From Mycoemilia scoparia (Eukaryota; Kickxellomycota; Kickxellomycetes; Kickxellales; Kickxellaceae), in NCBI GenBank assembly GCA_027575805.1, contig JANBPU010000017.1:1-64000 (forward strand): a DNA stretch of 64,000 bases, given 5' to 3'. Positions 53,909-64,000 of the stretch are shown here, one piece after another. The notes under the pieces are model-generated. The model had not been told where the DNA came from. It was given only the letters and a program-made list of their open reading frames with translations, and made no database searches. The position numbers and the translations under genes were made by a program. Position 1 is the first letter of the stretch. The number at the start of each line of letters is the position of its first letter.

Positions 53909-56010
53909 ATGGCATCACTTGCTAATGGTGACACAACTTTTGGAAAGCAACTGGCACATACAGGTAACTACTCTAGGTCTATATACGACGAAGCCCAGTT
54001 TAACAATATACAATATTTTACTAAAGTATAACAATAAATTCAATAGACAAGGAGGTTCGCGATGAGGCTGTTGAACAGCTCAAGCGCTATTTGAGTCGTG
54101 AAGTCGAAATGGAAAAGCTTGATATGATGAAAATATGGAAAGGCTTATTTTACTGTAAGTAACCCACTTTAAAATAAATGCAATAGTGTTAATATTTTAT
54201 ATTTTACGGAATTTAACCTTTATTTCTTTTTGGATCTTTATATAGGTTTCTGGATGTCTGATAAACCTCTAGTTCAGCAAGAATTGGCTACCAGTTTAGC
54301 TGATCTTGCCCTTTCAATCAAAGGAGAAGATCAATGGCTGTATATTCGGTGTTTCTGGGAGACCATGGCAAGAGAGTGGCTAGGATTAGATAAGCATAGG
54401 TTGGATAAATTCTATCTTTTGATGAGACGTGTTTTCTATATTTCCCTTCAAGCTCTTCACCAATCCAACTGGGATAAAGATGCACTAAATGAATTTGCCA
54501 GCATTTACCAGGACACTGCTTTGAGGTAAGCTCTAATAGATTTTGAATATGAATCAATTCTATTAAGAATACTAACTTCATCGCTTTCTCTTTTTGTAGC
54601 CCAGGAGACTATAGAGTCCCAGATAGCTTAAGATGCCATATTGGTGACATATTTATTGATGAACTTACTCGGCTAAACGTGGAAATTAATATGGAGAGCG
54701 AAGATGTCCAGACAATCCCTGTCGCTGCGATACTTGAACCAGCAATACATTATATGAGTCGCACAAAAGACATCCATATATTCAAAAAGTTGCTTAGCAA
54801 GATCTTTGTTCCATTGTCTCTCCAAGCCCAAAAAGCTGAAACAGGTAAGGGTTCATTGAACTCCTTTTTGGATAAAATCCCAATAGTCTTGGACCACCCT
54901 AACCAATTTATATATTTATGTGTAGAAAAAAAACCCAAGATGGCCCTAAATTATATTGATCGTGGAAACAGCGAGACTGGACCATTAAATACCGTGAATT
55001 TTTTAAAAAATGCAATTCCTGATATAAAACAGCGACTTTTGCAGATCACTGAAGACGAAAGCGTTTTCACCGCTGGACGTCGCAGAATTGCAACAATATA
55101 CGAAAAGTTCTGTATCGATTTTCTCGTTGAGGGTGATCCTGATTCACACATCAAACCAACATCACTTAAAGTGCAAACCCCAATGGAGAGAAAAGCTAAT
55201 AAGAAGGCCAAACGCAAGAAGCAGAAGCGCGCAAAGGCAAAGTCTGATGATAAAGAAAAGACACCTGGAGTTGCAAAGGAGAAGAATGGGTCTCCGGTAT
55301 CATCAAAACTTAACAAAGAAAGAACCAATGTTCAAAAACAGAAGACTCCTGATACTAATAATAAGCCCAGTGTCACTAAAAAGGAACCCACTAAAGACCT
55401 GAGTACAACAGAAGATGCCTGGAAAATCAGCGAAAAACCAAAAACCAAGAAACGCGCTCAAGATGCGGACGAGGTTGCTAGCCAAGCCGGTTTCCAAGTC
55501 GATACTATTAAAGTGACCCCACAGAGAGTAGGAGCATTATATATCATTGTTGTCATTATATATTAGATTTATGACTTTGTATCTCTATATCCTAATTTTA
55601 TATCTGTTTTATATTAATTGTAGCCAAACAAAAAGCTCTCAGCCACTACAGAGCCAGGACCAAACCGGGTAAAATCAAAAGGCCATGCCTCTCCATCATC
55701 GGAAAAGAGGAGACTCAAGTGGGCACAGGATCTAAGTTCTGTTAAGAGATTCCGCAAAGAGGTGCCTATATCCCCCATAGCAACCCCACTTGAGCAGTCA
55801 CCTATGCCTACAAAGTCAGCACTGCGCAAAGTGTCAGCTTTCCCCGATGTACCTAATTTGATAAATGGCTCACCACTTGGTGGAAACAAAAAGAAATCTG
55901 GAGATTCATTAACTGAACTATCCAAGTCCTCTGAATCGAATAGCAAACAAGCAAAGAAAGCCACCAAAGCGAAAGCCAAGAAGTCATCTCCTGGACCAAA
56001 GAAAAAGTAG
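53909..56010 (+). CDS. RRP1: Nucleolar rRNA-processing protein RRP1/Nop52
   Basis: Five exons, 53909-53963, 54047-54154, 54246-54525, 54600-55527 and 55624-56010, 585 residues. The N-terminal ~220 residues show the Nop52 pattern: FGKQLAHTDKEVRDEAVEQL, YCFWMSDKPLVQQELATSLA, and RCFWETMAREWLGLDKHRLD, then YLLMRR. From ~residue 330 the protein is Lys/Glu/Pro-rich and disordered. Near the end RRLKWAQDLSSVKRFRKEVP fits the conserved C-terminal motif of the family, followed by a basic tail. Rrp1 works in 27S pre-rRNA processing and early 60S assembly in the nucleolus. All junctions keep frame. Confidence 0.9.
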
Positions 56011-56210
56011 TTTGGTAGCCAATAGTTTTTAAATGCCTCTTATTATTTTTTGACTCAAAAATGACGAAACAGTAAATCCTTTTAATTATACTATATGATC
56101 CACGATCTCCAGATCTAATTGTAAATGCGTGTTATCCTATATAAATGGTGTGATGTAACTAGTTCACCAGGGAACATTTGTTTTTTACTCTAAACTTTTA
56201 CTATCCTTAC

Positions 56211-56681
56211 ATGGGCATCACCACATCAAAAGCAACCCCTGAAGAAATGGAACAAATTAGAAAGCACGTACTCGACCTTATTGAGAAGAACGCAGTTATC
56301 GTATGTGTTTATACGCTATAGTAAAACTCTACTCCTAGATTATGCACAAAAATATAAAAGTGCACAAGCTAATCCTAATGCTCTGTATCGTTATGCTGAT
56401 AGGTATTCTCCAAGACATACTGTCCATTCTGCAAGCAAACTAAGTCTTCTTTGGCTAGCCTCAATGCAAAATTCAAGACTGTCGAGCTGGATGAGATCGA
56501 AGACGGCTCAAAGATTCAAGACTTCCTGGAGGAGTATACTAAACAGCGCAGCGTTCCCAACATCTTTATTAACAAGAAGCACATTGGCGGAAACAGCGAT
56601 CTCCAGAAGAAGATAAAGGAGGGCACTATCCAAAAGATGCTCAAGGAAATCCCAGCCCAGTCTGCCACCTCTGCACTCTAA
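56211..56681 (+). CDS. GRX: Dithiol glutaredoxin
   Basis: Two exons, 56211-56300 and 56403-56681, 122 residues. The active site is FSKTYCPFCKQTK (CPFC, dithiol type), with the cis-proline segment RSVPNIFINKKHIGG and downstream GG-N-SDL glutathione-binding residues. It reduces disulfides with glutathione. The intron falls exactly before VFSKTYC. The N terminus MGITTSKA has Gly2 and Ser6, the pattern for N-myristoylation, so membrane attachment is possible. The C terminus (IPAQSATSAL) is a short unconserved tail. Confidence 0.93.
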
Positions 56682-56976
56682 GTTTCAAAGCTGTCCTTTA
56701 GCTGCTGCAGCGTCAGCAACAATTTTAGCTTTTTTGTAATCTTGCCATTTTTGGCTCCTGTGGCTGCATAGTAGATTATTAATACAATCAGAACATGATT
56801 ACTCAGATTTTTGTACTTGCACATGTGTGTGTCATTATTCTGAATTTAGATCCTAAAGTGATGAAAATTACTCCCACAATTTTTAGGATCTGCTTTGTGC
56901 ATTTAAATTACATGTTTGGAATAGTTTATATTTAAAGCTCTGTTAATTGGTCTAAATAGAGATAACTAACAATACA

Positions 56977-58179
56977 ATGTCAGCAAAGAACTTTTTCCAG
57001 ATAGGTCGCAAGATTGTTGCCATTGGGCGCAATTTTAGGTATGCCTTTTTTAGAAAAGTAATTTATCATCAAACTTATTGATTACAAGCATCATACACAA
57101 ACAAGAGTAAAACGACTGACTATATAACCAACCGATTATAGTGAACACGCCAAGGAATTGGGAAATGAAGTTCCCACAGCGCCGTTCTTTTTTTTTAAGC
57201 CTACATCTTCATTTGTGAAGTCGCCAGGAAACATTGAAATCCCAAAGGGATCCGTTGTCCACCACGAAGGTAATCTTGAAAAATCCCGTTTATTTAATAT
57301 TTATAAGGTTATAAGCACTTACATAACTTTATCACATTTATACTCCCATCTTATAAATTTTATTTTATTTTATTTTATAGTGGAGCTCGGTGTTGTTATT
57401 GGTAAAACTGGCCGAGATATTAATGAACAGAATGCTTTCCAGCATGTTGCAGGTGAGATTATTTTCCCTAATGACTTTGAGCTTTTGGCTAGGACTCCAA
57501 CTTAATTATCAAATTTGATTGCTTTTAGGATATGTTCTTGCTTTGGATATGACTGCACGTAACATTCAGGTAAGTACAATTCAATTATAAATACTCCACT
57601 GATTTTTTTATATAGAAAAATATCTGAATCACCAATCAATATCTATTTATAGGACATTGCAAAGCAGAAAGGTCTTCCTTGGTCGCAAGCCAAAGGGTAT
57701 GACACATTTACTCCTATTGGCGAATTCATTCCAAAAGAAATGGTTCCGGATCCACACAAGGTTCGACTGTGGGCCAAGGTGGCTGGAAAAATAAAGCAAG
57801 ATGGGTCAACAGAACAAATGATATTCCAGTAAGAACCTCCCCCACCAAATATATTACAAACGTATATTGTGGTTTATTTAAAACATATTTATTCATAATC
57901 GTACTTTTATATCAGAATCCCGCAGCTAATTCAACACGTGAGTAGCATAACTACGTTGGAAGTCGGCGACATTTTATTGACTGGTATGGAATCTTTATTA
58001 CAATAATTCTTTATAATATTTGATAGATAATTAAATGGAATTTTCTAAACTATTTCAAAATAATAGGTACGCCAAAAGGTGTTGGTCCAATTGAACCTGG
58101 CCAAAACATTGTTGCCGGAATGGAATATGACGGCACTGAACTAGCCCGAATCACTTTTGACGCTATCTCCCGCAATTAA
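56977..58179 (+). CDS. FAHD1: FAHD1-type acylpyruvase / oxaloacetate decarboxylase
   Basis: Seven exons, 56977-57038, 57142-57269, 57381-57452, 57529-57569, 57653-57828, 57916-57983 and 58067-58179, 219 residues (human FAHD1 has about 221). Fumarylacetoacetase-fold motifs: IVAIGRNFSEHAKELG, FFKPTSSF, HHEVELGVVIG with the two metal-binding glutamates, YVLALDMTARN with the third ligand Asp, KGYDTFTPIGEFIP and LLTGTPKGVGPIEPG. FAHD1 hydrolyses acylpyruvates and decarboxylates oxaloacetate, mostly in mitochondria. No strong presequence is visible beyond a short basic N terminus. Confidence 0.92.
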
Positions 58180-58645
58180 CCAATTTTAAACTACTGCTTA
58201 TTCCGTTATCAATATAAGCATCAATATATCACAAACTAGTTGCAGGAAAGTTATTTGCTCATGCATTCAGGATTGAAACAAAAAAATAGTAATACCATGA
58301 TATGGTCACATTTCCTTCAACATTAGGTAATGAATTTTATATAGAAATGCTGTAAAGAGTAATATATAGCTGGGGCTTGTTGAGTTGTTAGTGGTGGCTC
58401 CTAAAATCAATCAATTCTGGGTTTATTGCAAATAAGATTGAACTGAATAAAATCAAAGGCTATACTAGACCAATGCCGCAACCTTTAGACTTGAATGGAT
58501 ACTTAAGGACATATCTGACTAGTTTGGAAAGGACAGGCACTGGGTATTTGTAGACTCCATAGATGATCTTTAGTATCAAGATATTCACAATCGACACAAA
58601 GTTTTGCTATAGCAATGTAAAAAAGTATATATCAACATCACTGCG
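58180..58645. other. Convergent 3' intergenic region
   Basis: AT-rich spacer between FAHD1 and the SPRY-protein gene. Nothing specific was recognised. Confidence 0.4.
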
Positions 58646-61600
58646 CTAGAGAGTTAACATTGACTTTAGCTGAAAAAGATGTCTCGCCTTACCAAGAACA
58701 TTTTCTTTTGAATCCATAAATTCGATAACACCATCCTTATTGACATTAAGTATAAACCATTCCTCTTCGACGATTGGGGATTTCAGACGTACTGCCCTTG
58801 GCTCTTCGGATGGCTCTGTCTCATTAGTATACTTTTCAAGATCCAAAGAGAACTCTTTGTGAGTTTCAGCCATTGCTTCGCTTTCCTCAATGGCTCTAAA
58901 AAGCCACCATTCGTCCTCAGCTTCTGCTGAACCATTACCATCTTCAAGGGAATTGCTCTTGGTTGATTTGGCGACAATAACTCTTCCATTATGACCTGGA
59001 AGGTCTAAATAGGCAATGTATGGACTGTCTATTTTTTCGATAAACCAGAATTTAACGGCAAAGCATGCAACCATTTTGTCCACCCTACTTATAAATTCGG
59101 TTGAAAGCAAGGGGCGCGATGTTTTGTCTACGGCACTAGCGGTACTTGGGCTAATACCATGGTCAATTATACGAAGACCTTGCCCATTGGACAAAGAAAC
59201 AGTGGGGAACCATAGACGATCTCTAGACAACTTAGTGAACCCACACTCAGATCCATGAATGATCCCACCACTATCCTTTCCAAAAGCTACACCCATAGAC
59301 TTTCCGTTTTTGAAAAACTCAACAGACTCTTGGTTAAAGTCAAGAACTGCCTGTATAGTGTCATAAACTTCCCATTTTTCACCATAGGAGCTCTCGTCCG
59401 CAGTACCAAACCATTTTCTCTGCCTGCACCCATCATATGCAACGCTTTCAAAGTCATCGCCGACACCTTGCCCGCTTTCAGGCTCAAACCAACATCTTTC
59501 TGTTGACCACCCGATTTGCATGAGGCCATGGGTGAGCAACTGGACAGTAAAAATATGGCGACCGCCCAGCTTACCATCAATTGCCATGGTTGTCCTTATT
59601 GACTCGAATTTCCACGAAGAGTTGAAAACGGTCATACTATCACCAAGCATACTGAAGCTGGATGGTATGTTTCTGGTGATCGAATAGTACCTTTTGCGAG
59701 CTTTATCTGAGGTTGCTGAGATCAATACGTCTGTGTAAAATTCTGATCCACGCAAACAGCCCCGCTTAAATCTCCATTTTGGATCACTTGATTCCTTGGA
59801 ACCCAAAATCACTCCATCCCTGGCAGGAGAAGAGATTGGACCCTTTTCTGAAACTGGACCTGGTAGTGCGCCGGTATCGATGACATCTGTTGAAAAGCGA
59901 TCCATGACCAACCTTGCAAAAAAGTACTTTAGCCCATCCTCATTTTGCTTATATATAGCGTGGAAGCTTTCGCTCAAAATCAGCACATCAGATGGTAAGG
60001 AGGTGTCTACAGTATAGTCAATGGTTCTTGAAACCTGGTTCTTATTTTTCTCGTCGGGTTTACTATTTTTAAAATCACTATTGGCGTTGCTTTCAGATAG
60101 TACATTCGGGAATTCTTCATAGTCCCTTAGATACTTGGCGCAAATGTTCACGATTTTTACAGCCTGTCTTTCCGGAAGAGAATGTGGATCCAAGCATGAA
60201 AACAATCTCAATGCCGATGTTTGGTTAAAGTCACCGGCCCTCCACAGATGAAGTCCAAGATCGGCTAGTACCGAATGGTAATGTACGATAGACTTTGTGA
60301 AAACTTCTAAAATGTGCCATAGTCAAAGGTGTGAGTAAATGTGGCACTGTGACTTTTGATAAATAAACCAATTCTATGCTTGATAGTCAGGCGATACTGA
60401 AAAACTTACTCGGATATATGATATTGCAAATCACTTGTACATAGTTTGAGGTAATCACACTGAGGGAAAACATCAAGATGTCGCTCTTTTCGGGAACAGA
60501 TGATCCTCTTCTTTTGCTACCACCTGATATTGATTTTCTGAGTGACGAGTACAGTGTTTTTGGAGATCCAGGCGGAGATTCTGATAGGTCACCACCATCA
60601 GGCTCTTTTTCACTTTCGGCAAACTCAGACAAAACCGATATAACAATATTACTAAAGTATAACGGTGCATGAGATCCGCGAATCGAGCTTTTCCCAGACA
60701 TTTGAGCTTGTACTTTTGAAATCCTTGTATAAAAGTCATCGCTCTTGTCAAGGACGGTAGGCAGTATTGAAAAGCATATGTCAGTCAGCAGACTAAGCAA
60801 GTTTTCAAGAGTTTCTGATGCCTTCTTAAACAACTCATCGCCTTCTGGTGTTGACCCACTACTACTGCTGTTATTGTCATCAACCTTTTTATCGCTGGCG
60901 ACATTTCTAGAAAGCCTTGCATATTCCCTCACAACACTCAGCTGTATAGAAGATGTCATGACGATAAATGTATTTAGAGCAAGTCTTAATCTCGGATTCC
61001 CAATAAAGTCCGGTGATCCAAGAACAACGTCTGCCATATCGCTGAGGTTGTCGTGAATTCTTTGCAAGAAGGGCAGTGCTGAACATGACAGTAGTTCTCC
61101 GGGCTCAATAATCCCTGATGACATTATACACAACAGTGCTTTCAAACTATGTTGTTGGACTCTCTCATTTTCGCTGTTAAGGACCAACCAGCAAAGCCTT
61201 TTTATCAAATCCGGTGTGGCTAGCTTCTCAAGGAATAGTGAAGAATATGAGCAAACGCTGTTCAGAGCAGCCGCAATTCGAAAATGGGCTTCGTCAACAT
61301 CAAGCATAAGCATCAGCTTTATAGATTTTTGTACCAAAGAATAGTTGTGCAGAACTGGAGCAACAGTGTTTGACTCACAGAGACAAAAAAGGATGCTGGA
61401 CATGCACTGGATCATACTGGTTGCCTGACTACTGGCTGGACCTGATACGTATTTGTAAATGTGCTCGATTAAAGGACTCTTGAGCATCCACATGTGCATA
61501 TAGCTCTTGGAAGCAATCTCGCTAACCAGCGCCGTGGCCCAGTAGTTTGTTTCTGTATCTTCGATGGCAAATGTAGCCAGGATTCTCCGAAGGTGGCTGC

Positions 61601-62855
61601 TGTTTTTGAATATTGTATCAAAAAACTCGGGAGCACCAAGCGTCAGATGCCAGAATGATCTTATGATAAGCTGGTTGGTGTACGCATACTTTGATGTGAC
61701 CAGGTTTCTACACATCCATTTAGTGAAATTCGGACTTTCCCTGAGCTCCTTTCGGCCAATATCGCGTGAAACAAACTCATGAAGAAGCCCAATTCCCCAG
61801 GATGCCACACCAGGATCATCTATAGCGCCATAAAAAGCCAATATTTGCTGTCTAGCTTTGAGTTTGCATCTAATGGTTATATGCTTAAATTCGCCTTTAC
61901 TTACCACTACGTATGCATGCCTGCATCAGATTAATAACTCCGATTTCGTAGAGCTCAATCAGCTCCTTGATGGGCCTATCACTGTAGGCATTTGAAAAAT
62001 GAGTGCAGAGTCTGACCAGCGTCTCCATTGAATAACGCACCATTGACACATTGGGCATATGATCTATGGTGGCCCTCAGAATTGCAGGCATATAGCCCAA
62101 ATCGATCATCGACTTGTGGTATTTTCCCTCCAGCGAGTACTGTTGAGAAACAATTATAGCAATATTGAGCAAAGATGTGGGGCAGTCTGGAGTAGCTATG
62201 ATAAGCTGGAGATACTCGAGTAGGCCTTTTTTGGCTGCTATTTCTTTGAAATTGTGATACGATCGGTCCTCATAAGGTGTAATAAGATCCAGTATAGCAG
62301 ACAAAGCATAGCACTTCATCTCGTCCGATTCTTTCATATCGGTTGCCTGTATTAAAACCCTGATTGCACCATAATCCACAAGACGCGACCTATAATAGGC
62401 TATAATCCAAAATGTTAAAGCCATCTGTTACATGGGTTCGTCCGCACATTCGGTAGGTACTTACGATCTTCTGTGAGGTACTTGAGAATAACAATTCCCT
62501 TCATCCTGTCTCTCTTGTTGGTTTTGGGCGAACAAAGCGTGATCAGCGCTGCCAGCTTATCGCTCCTCATGACTTTTCCAAACAATACCTTTTGAGCATT
62601 TGTTCTTAGGGTAAAATCGGTATATTTTGACAAAAACTCTAGTGATTTGTCACTGAAATTCATGTGCTCTGTGGCGATATCATATCTGTTATACCATCCT
62701 CTCCTTTTGTCTCTGGAAAGCCCTCGTGGAAGTCGTTTTGTGTTTCTTGAGTTATTCTGGTGATTCTGGTAAGAACAGCATGCATAATACACTATTGCCG
62801 TTGTGCCAAGCCCCAAAAATAAATGTCGCCATGAAAAGGCTGTGTTTTCTGACAT
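58646..62855 (-). CDS. Membrane-anchored armadillo-like / SPRY-domain protein
   Basis: Four exons, 62465-62855, 61905-62399, about 60410-61855, and 58646-60306, around 1330 residues. The N terminus has one hydrophobic helix (HLFLGLGTTAIVYYACC). Residues ~80-650 are leucine-rich alpha-helical repeats of armadillo type. A Ser-rich loop follows, and then a SPRY domain at ~960-1100 (GLMQIGWSTERCWFEPESGQ, GVGDDFESVAYDGCRQRKWF, DTIQAVLDFNQESVEFFKNG), closest in wording to the SPRY domain of the ubiquitin ligase KPC1/RNF123. There is no RING finger here. SPRY domains bind short peptides, so a scaffold or substrate-recognition role is likely. The intron between exons 2 and 3 is very short (49-59 nt) and its sites are not certain. 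Confidence 0.78.
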
Positions 62856-63102
62856 TATATTTTATTTTATGTCCTCAATGCTACTGTCATGAAATGGGAG
62901 CAACCTCCCTCTTTTGTACAAACTTGTTTGAATGAATATTATCAACCCCGATCGTATCATTCTGTTTTGAAAATCGATGTAGATTATGAGCCATTCAGTA
63001 AACTTATGGGTAAAGAATTAAGCCCAAATAATATTCATCATTAAATTTGAATTTTAATGTATGTGGCATACAACTACCTCCCTAGGAGTAATAAAATGTT
63101 TA

Positions 63103-63121
63103 ATCATCATCATCATCACCA
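63103..63121. repeat. (CAT)n microsatellite
   Basis: Five to six tandem CAT units. Confidence 0.7.
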
Positions 63122-63379
63122 TTAAATTTGGTGATTTTGAATTATATCCCAAGATGAGTTTTATATCCATTAAAGCTGTTTGAGAAAATTGACCATCCCC
63201 GAACCCTACATCTTTGACTAGGGCTTTGACAAGTATCCCTAAGGCTTCGTAATCAATTAGCATACCATTTCGGCCAATATTTAATGAATTCTGGAATTCA
63301 TTAAAGAGCTTGGGTAATAATATTGTTTTGAAAATCAACATGAATGCACATTTTAACCAGCTTAAAACAGCGGAAATTT

Positions 63380-63457
63380 AGTACAGGTCCTTAAATCCCT
63401 ATCATTACATTTGAGTGCAATTAAATATTGCAGATGCAATTGTTGAAGACCTGTACT
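63380..63457. repeat. Inverted repeat AGTACAGGTC / GACCTGTACT
   Basis: Perfect 10-bp arms at 63380-63389 and 63448-63457 enclose 58 bp of AT-rich sequence. It could be the footprint of a small element or a hairpin. Confidence 0.45.
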
Positions 63458-64000
63458 TTGAAGCCGAACCTAATATAATTCCTTATCCCCCAAAGAATTC
63501 ATTTGAACTGAAACGCAATAACCAGCCATTTCGCATGCAATTGAATGCTTTTGGCAGAAAATGGCAGTAAAGAATGGCACGAATCGTCATAAAGATGTTT
63601 ATAATCAAAGCCAATAAAGGATAGTGACTAAGCATTATGCAACTTGATCATCTTTGGCCACTTGTTATTTTTTACTATCAGCCAACTACTAGCTTTTCTG
63701 CCATTACTTTTTCTACCCAAATTACAATACGTTAGCAAGGCCTACTAACCCCTTGCAATGGGGATCCAGAATAAACATTGCCTTGCTGTTGAATGGTGTT
63801 ACAGCTGGAGGCTTTAAATTGGGTAGTGTATAACAAGCATCTGCTTTCTAAAAAGGATCATGGCCACAAAATTTGTATAGGAATTGGCACATGGGAACAC
63901 AGCCTTGTTTCAAGTCTTTGCAGCGATGTGAGAGACTTGCTTGCATTCAATTCGGACCAGGGCAATAAACCATTTTCTGCACACACACGCCTTTTAGCAG

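Larger units (their letters stand above)
62856..64000. other. Terminal intergenic region
   Basis: No gene was recognised in the last 1.1 kb. A minus-strand frame at 63054-63341 (95 codons) has no family resemblance and its 3' part is a CAT/ATG trinucleotide tract. A small inverted repeat lies at 63380-63457. Confidence 0.4.

Noticed and set aside
55614..55979. Minus-strand open frame of 121 codons
   Set aside because: Antisense to the RRP1 last exon.
63054..63341. Minus-strand open frame of 95 codons
   Set aside because: Begins with ATG but shows no family resemblance, and part is translated from a CAT/ATG microsatellite. It could be a fragment, but support is too weak for a gene call.

Overview
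The window is nuclear DNA of a fungus. Genes are split by short GT-AG introns of about 50-110 bases, intergenic DNA is AT-rich, and the gene set is fungal (Arc1-type cofactor, MSS116-type helicase, ECM3-type carrier, RRP1, BUD20). Integrator subunit 2, a gelsolin-repeat protein, MSH5 and an Fe-S type ferrochelatase point to an early-diverging (zygomycete-grade) fungus rather than a yeast; this placement is inference. I rebuilt about 30 protein genes exon by exon from splice signals and reading-frame continuity. I saw no rRNA, tRNA or CRISPR array.

Layout. 0-6.7 kb: TMEM256-like protein, HEM3 (heme synthesis), ARC1/AIMP1-like tRNA-binding cofactor, mitochondrial ribosomal protein uS12m, complex I subunit NDUFB2. 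7-22.7 kb: a genome-maintenance block, MSH5 (22 exons), a RECQ1-type helicase and REV3 (catalytic subunit of DNA polymerase zeta), followed by the mitochondrial DEAD-box helicase MSS116. 23.4-35 kb: ESCRT-III protein DID2/CHMP1, ECM3-like carrier, TRIC-type channel, Integrator subunit INTS2 and a DHHC palmitoyltransferase. 36-43 kb: mitochondrial malonyl-CoA:ACP transacylase MCT1, a Ctr copper transporter, a small histidine-rich protein and a DUF4272-like protein. 43.5-51 kb: membrane-anchored SDR, alpha/beta-hydrolase-like protein, gelsolin-repeat protein, HEM15 ferrochelatase. 51.4-58.2 kb: RPB12, BUD20, RPL33, RRP1, glutaredoxin, FAHD1. 58.6-62.9 kb: a large membrane-anchored armadillo/SPRY protein.

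Many products act in mitochondria (uS12m, NDUFB2, MSS116, MCT1, HEM15, probably FAHD1). HEM3 and HEM15 are both heme-pathway enzymes but lie 47 kb apart and are not a cluster. BUD20, RPL33 and RRP1 form a 60S-ribosome neighbourhood with short divergent promoters.

The most unusual feature is a non-coding repeat: 13 copies or fragments of a palindrome-ended element of about 120 bp (inverted ends TTTTTGAAGGGTGAC, outer edges CATATG) scattered between genes. Several abut gene 3' ends, and one appears to supply the last codons and stop codon of MCT1. It behaves like a MITE; no transposase is present here. A second, shorter repeat family has three copies.
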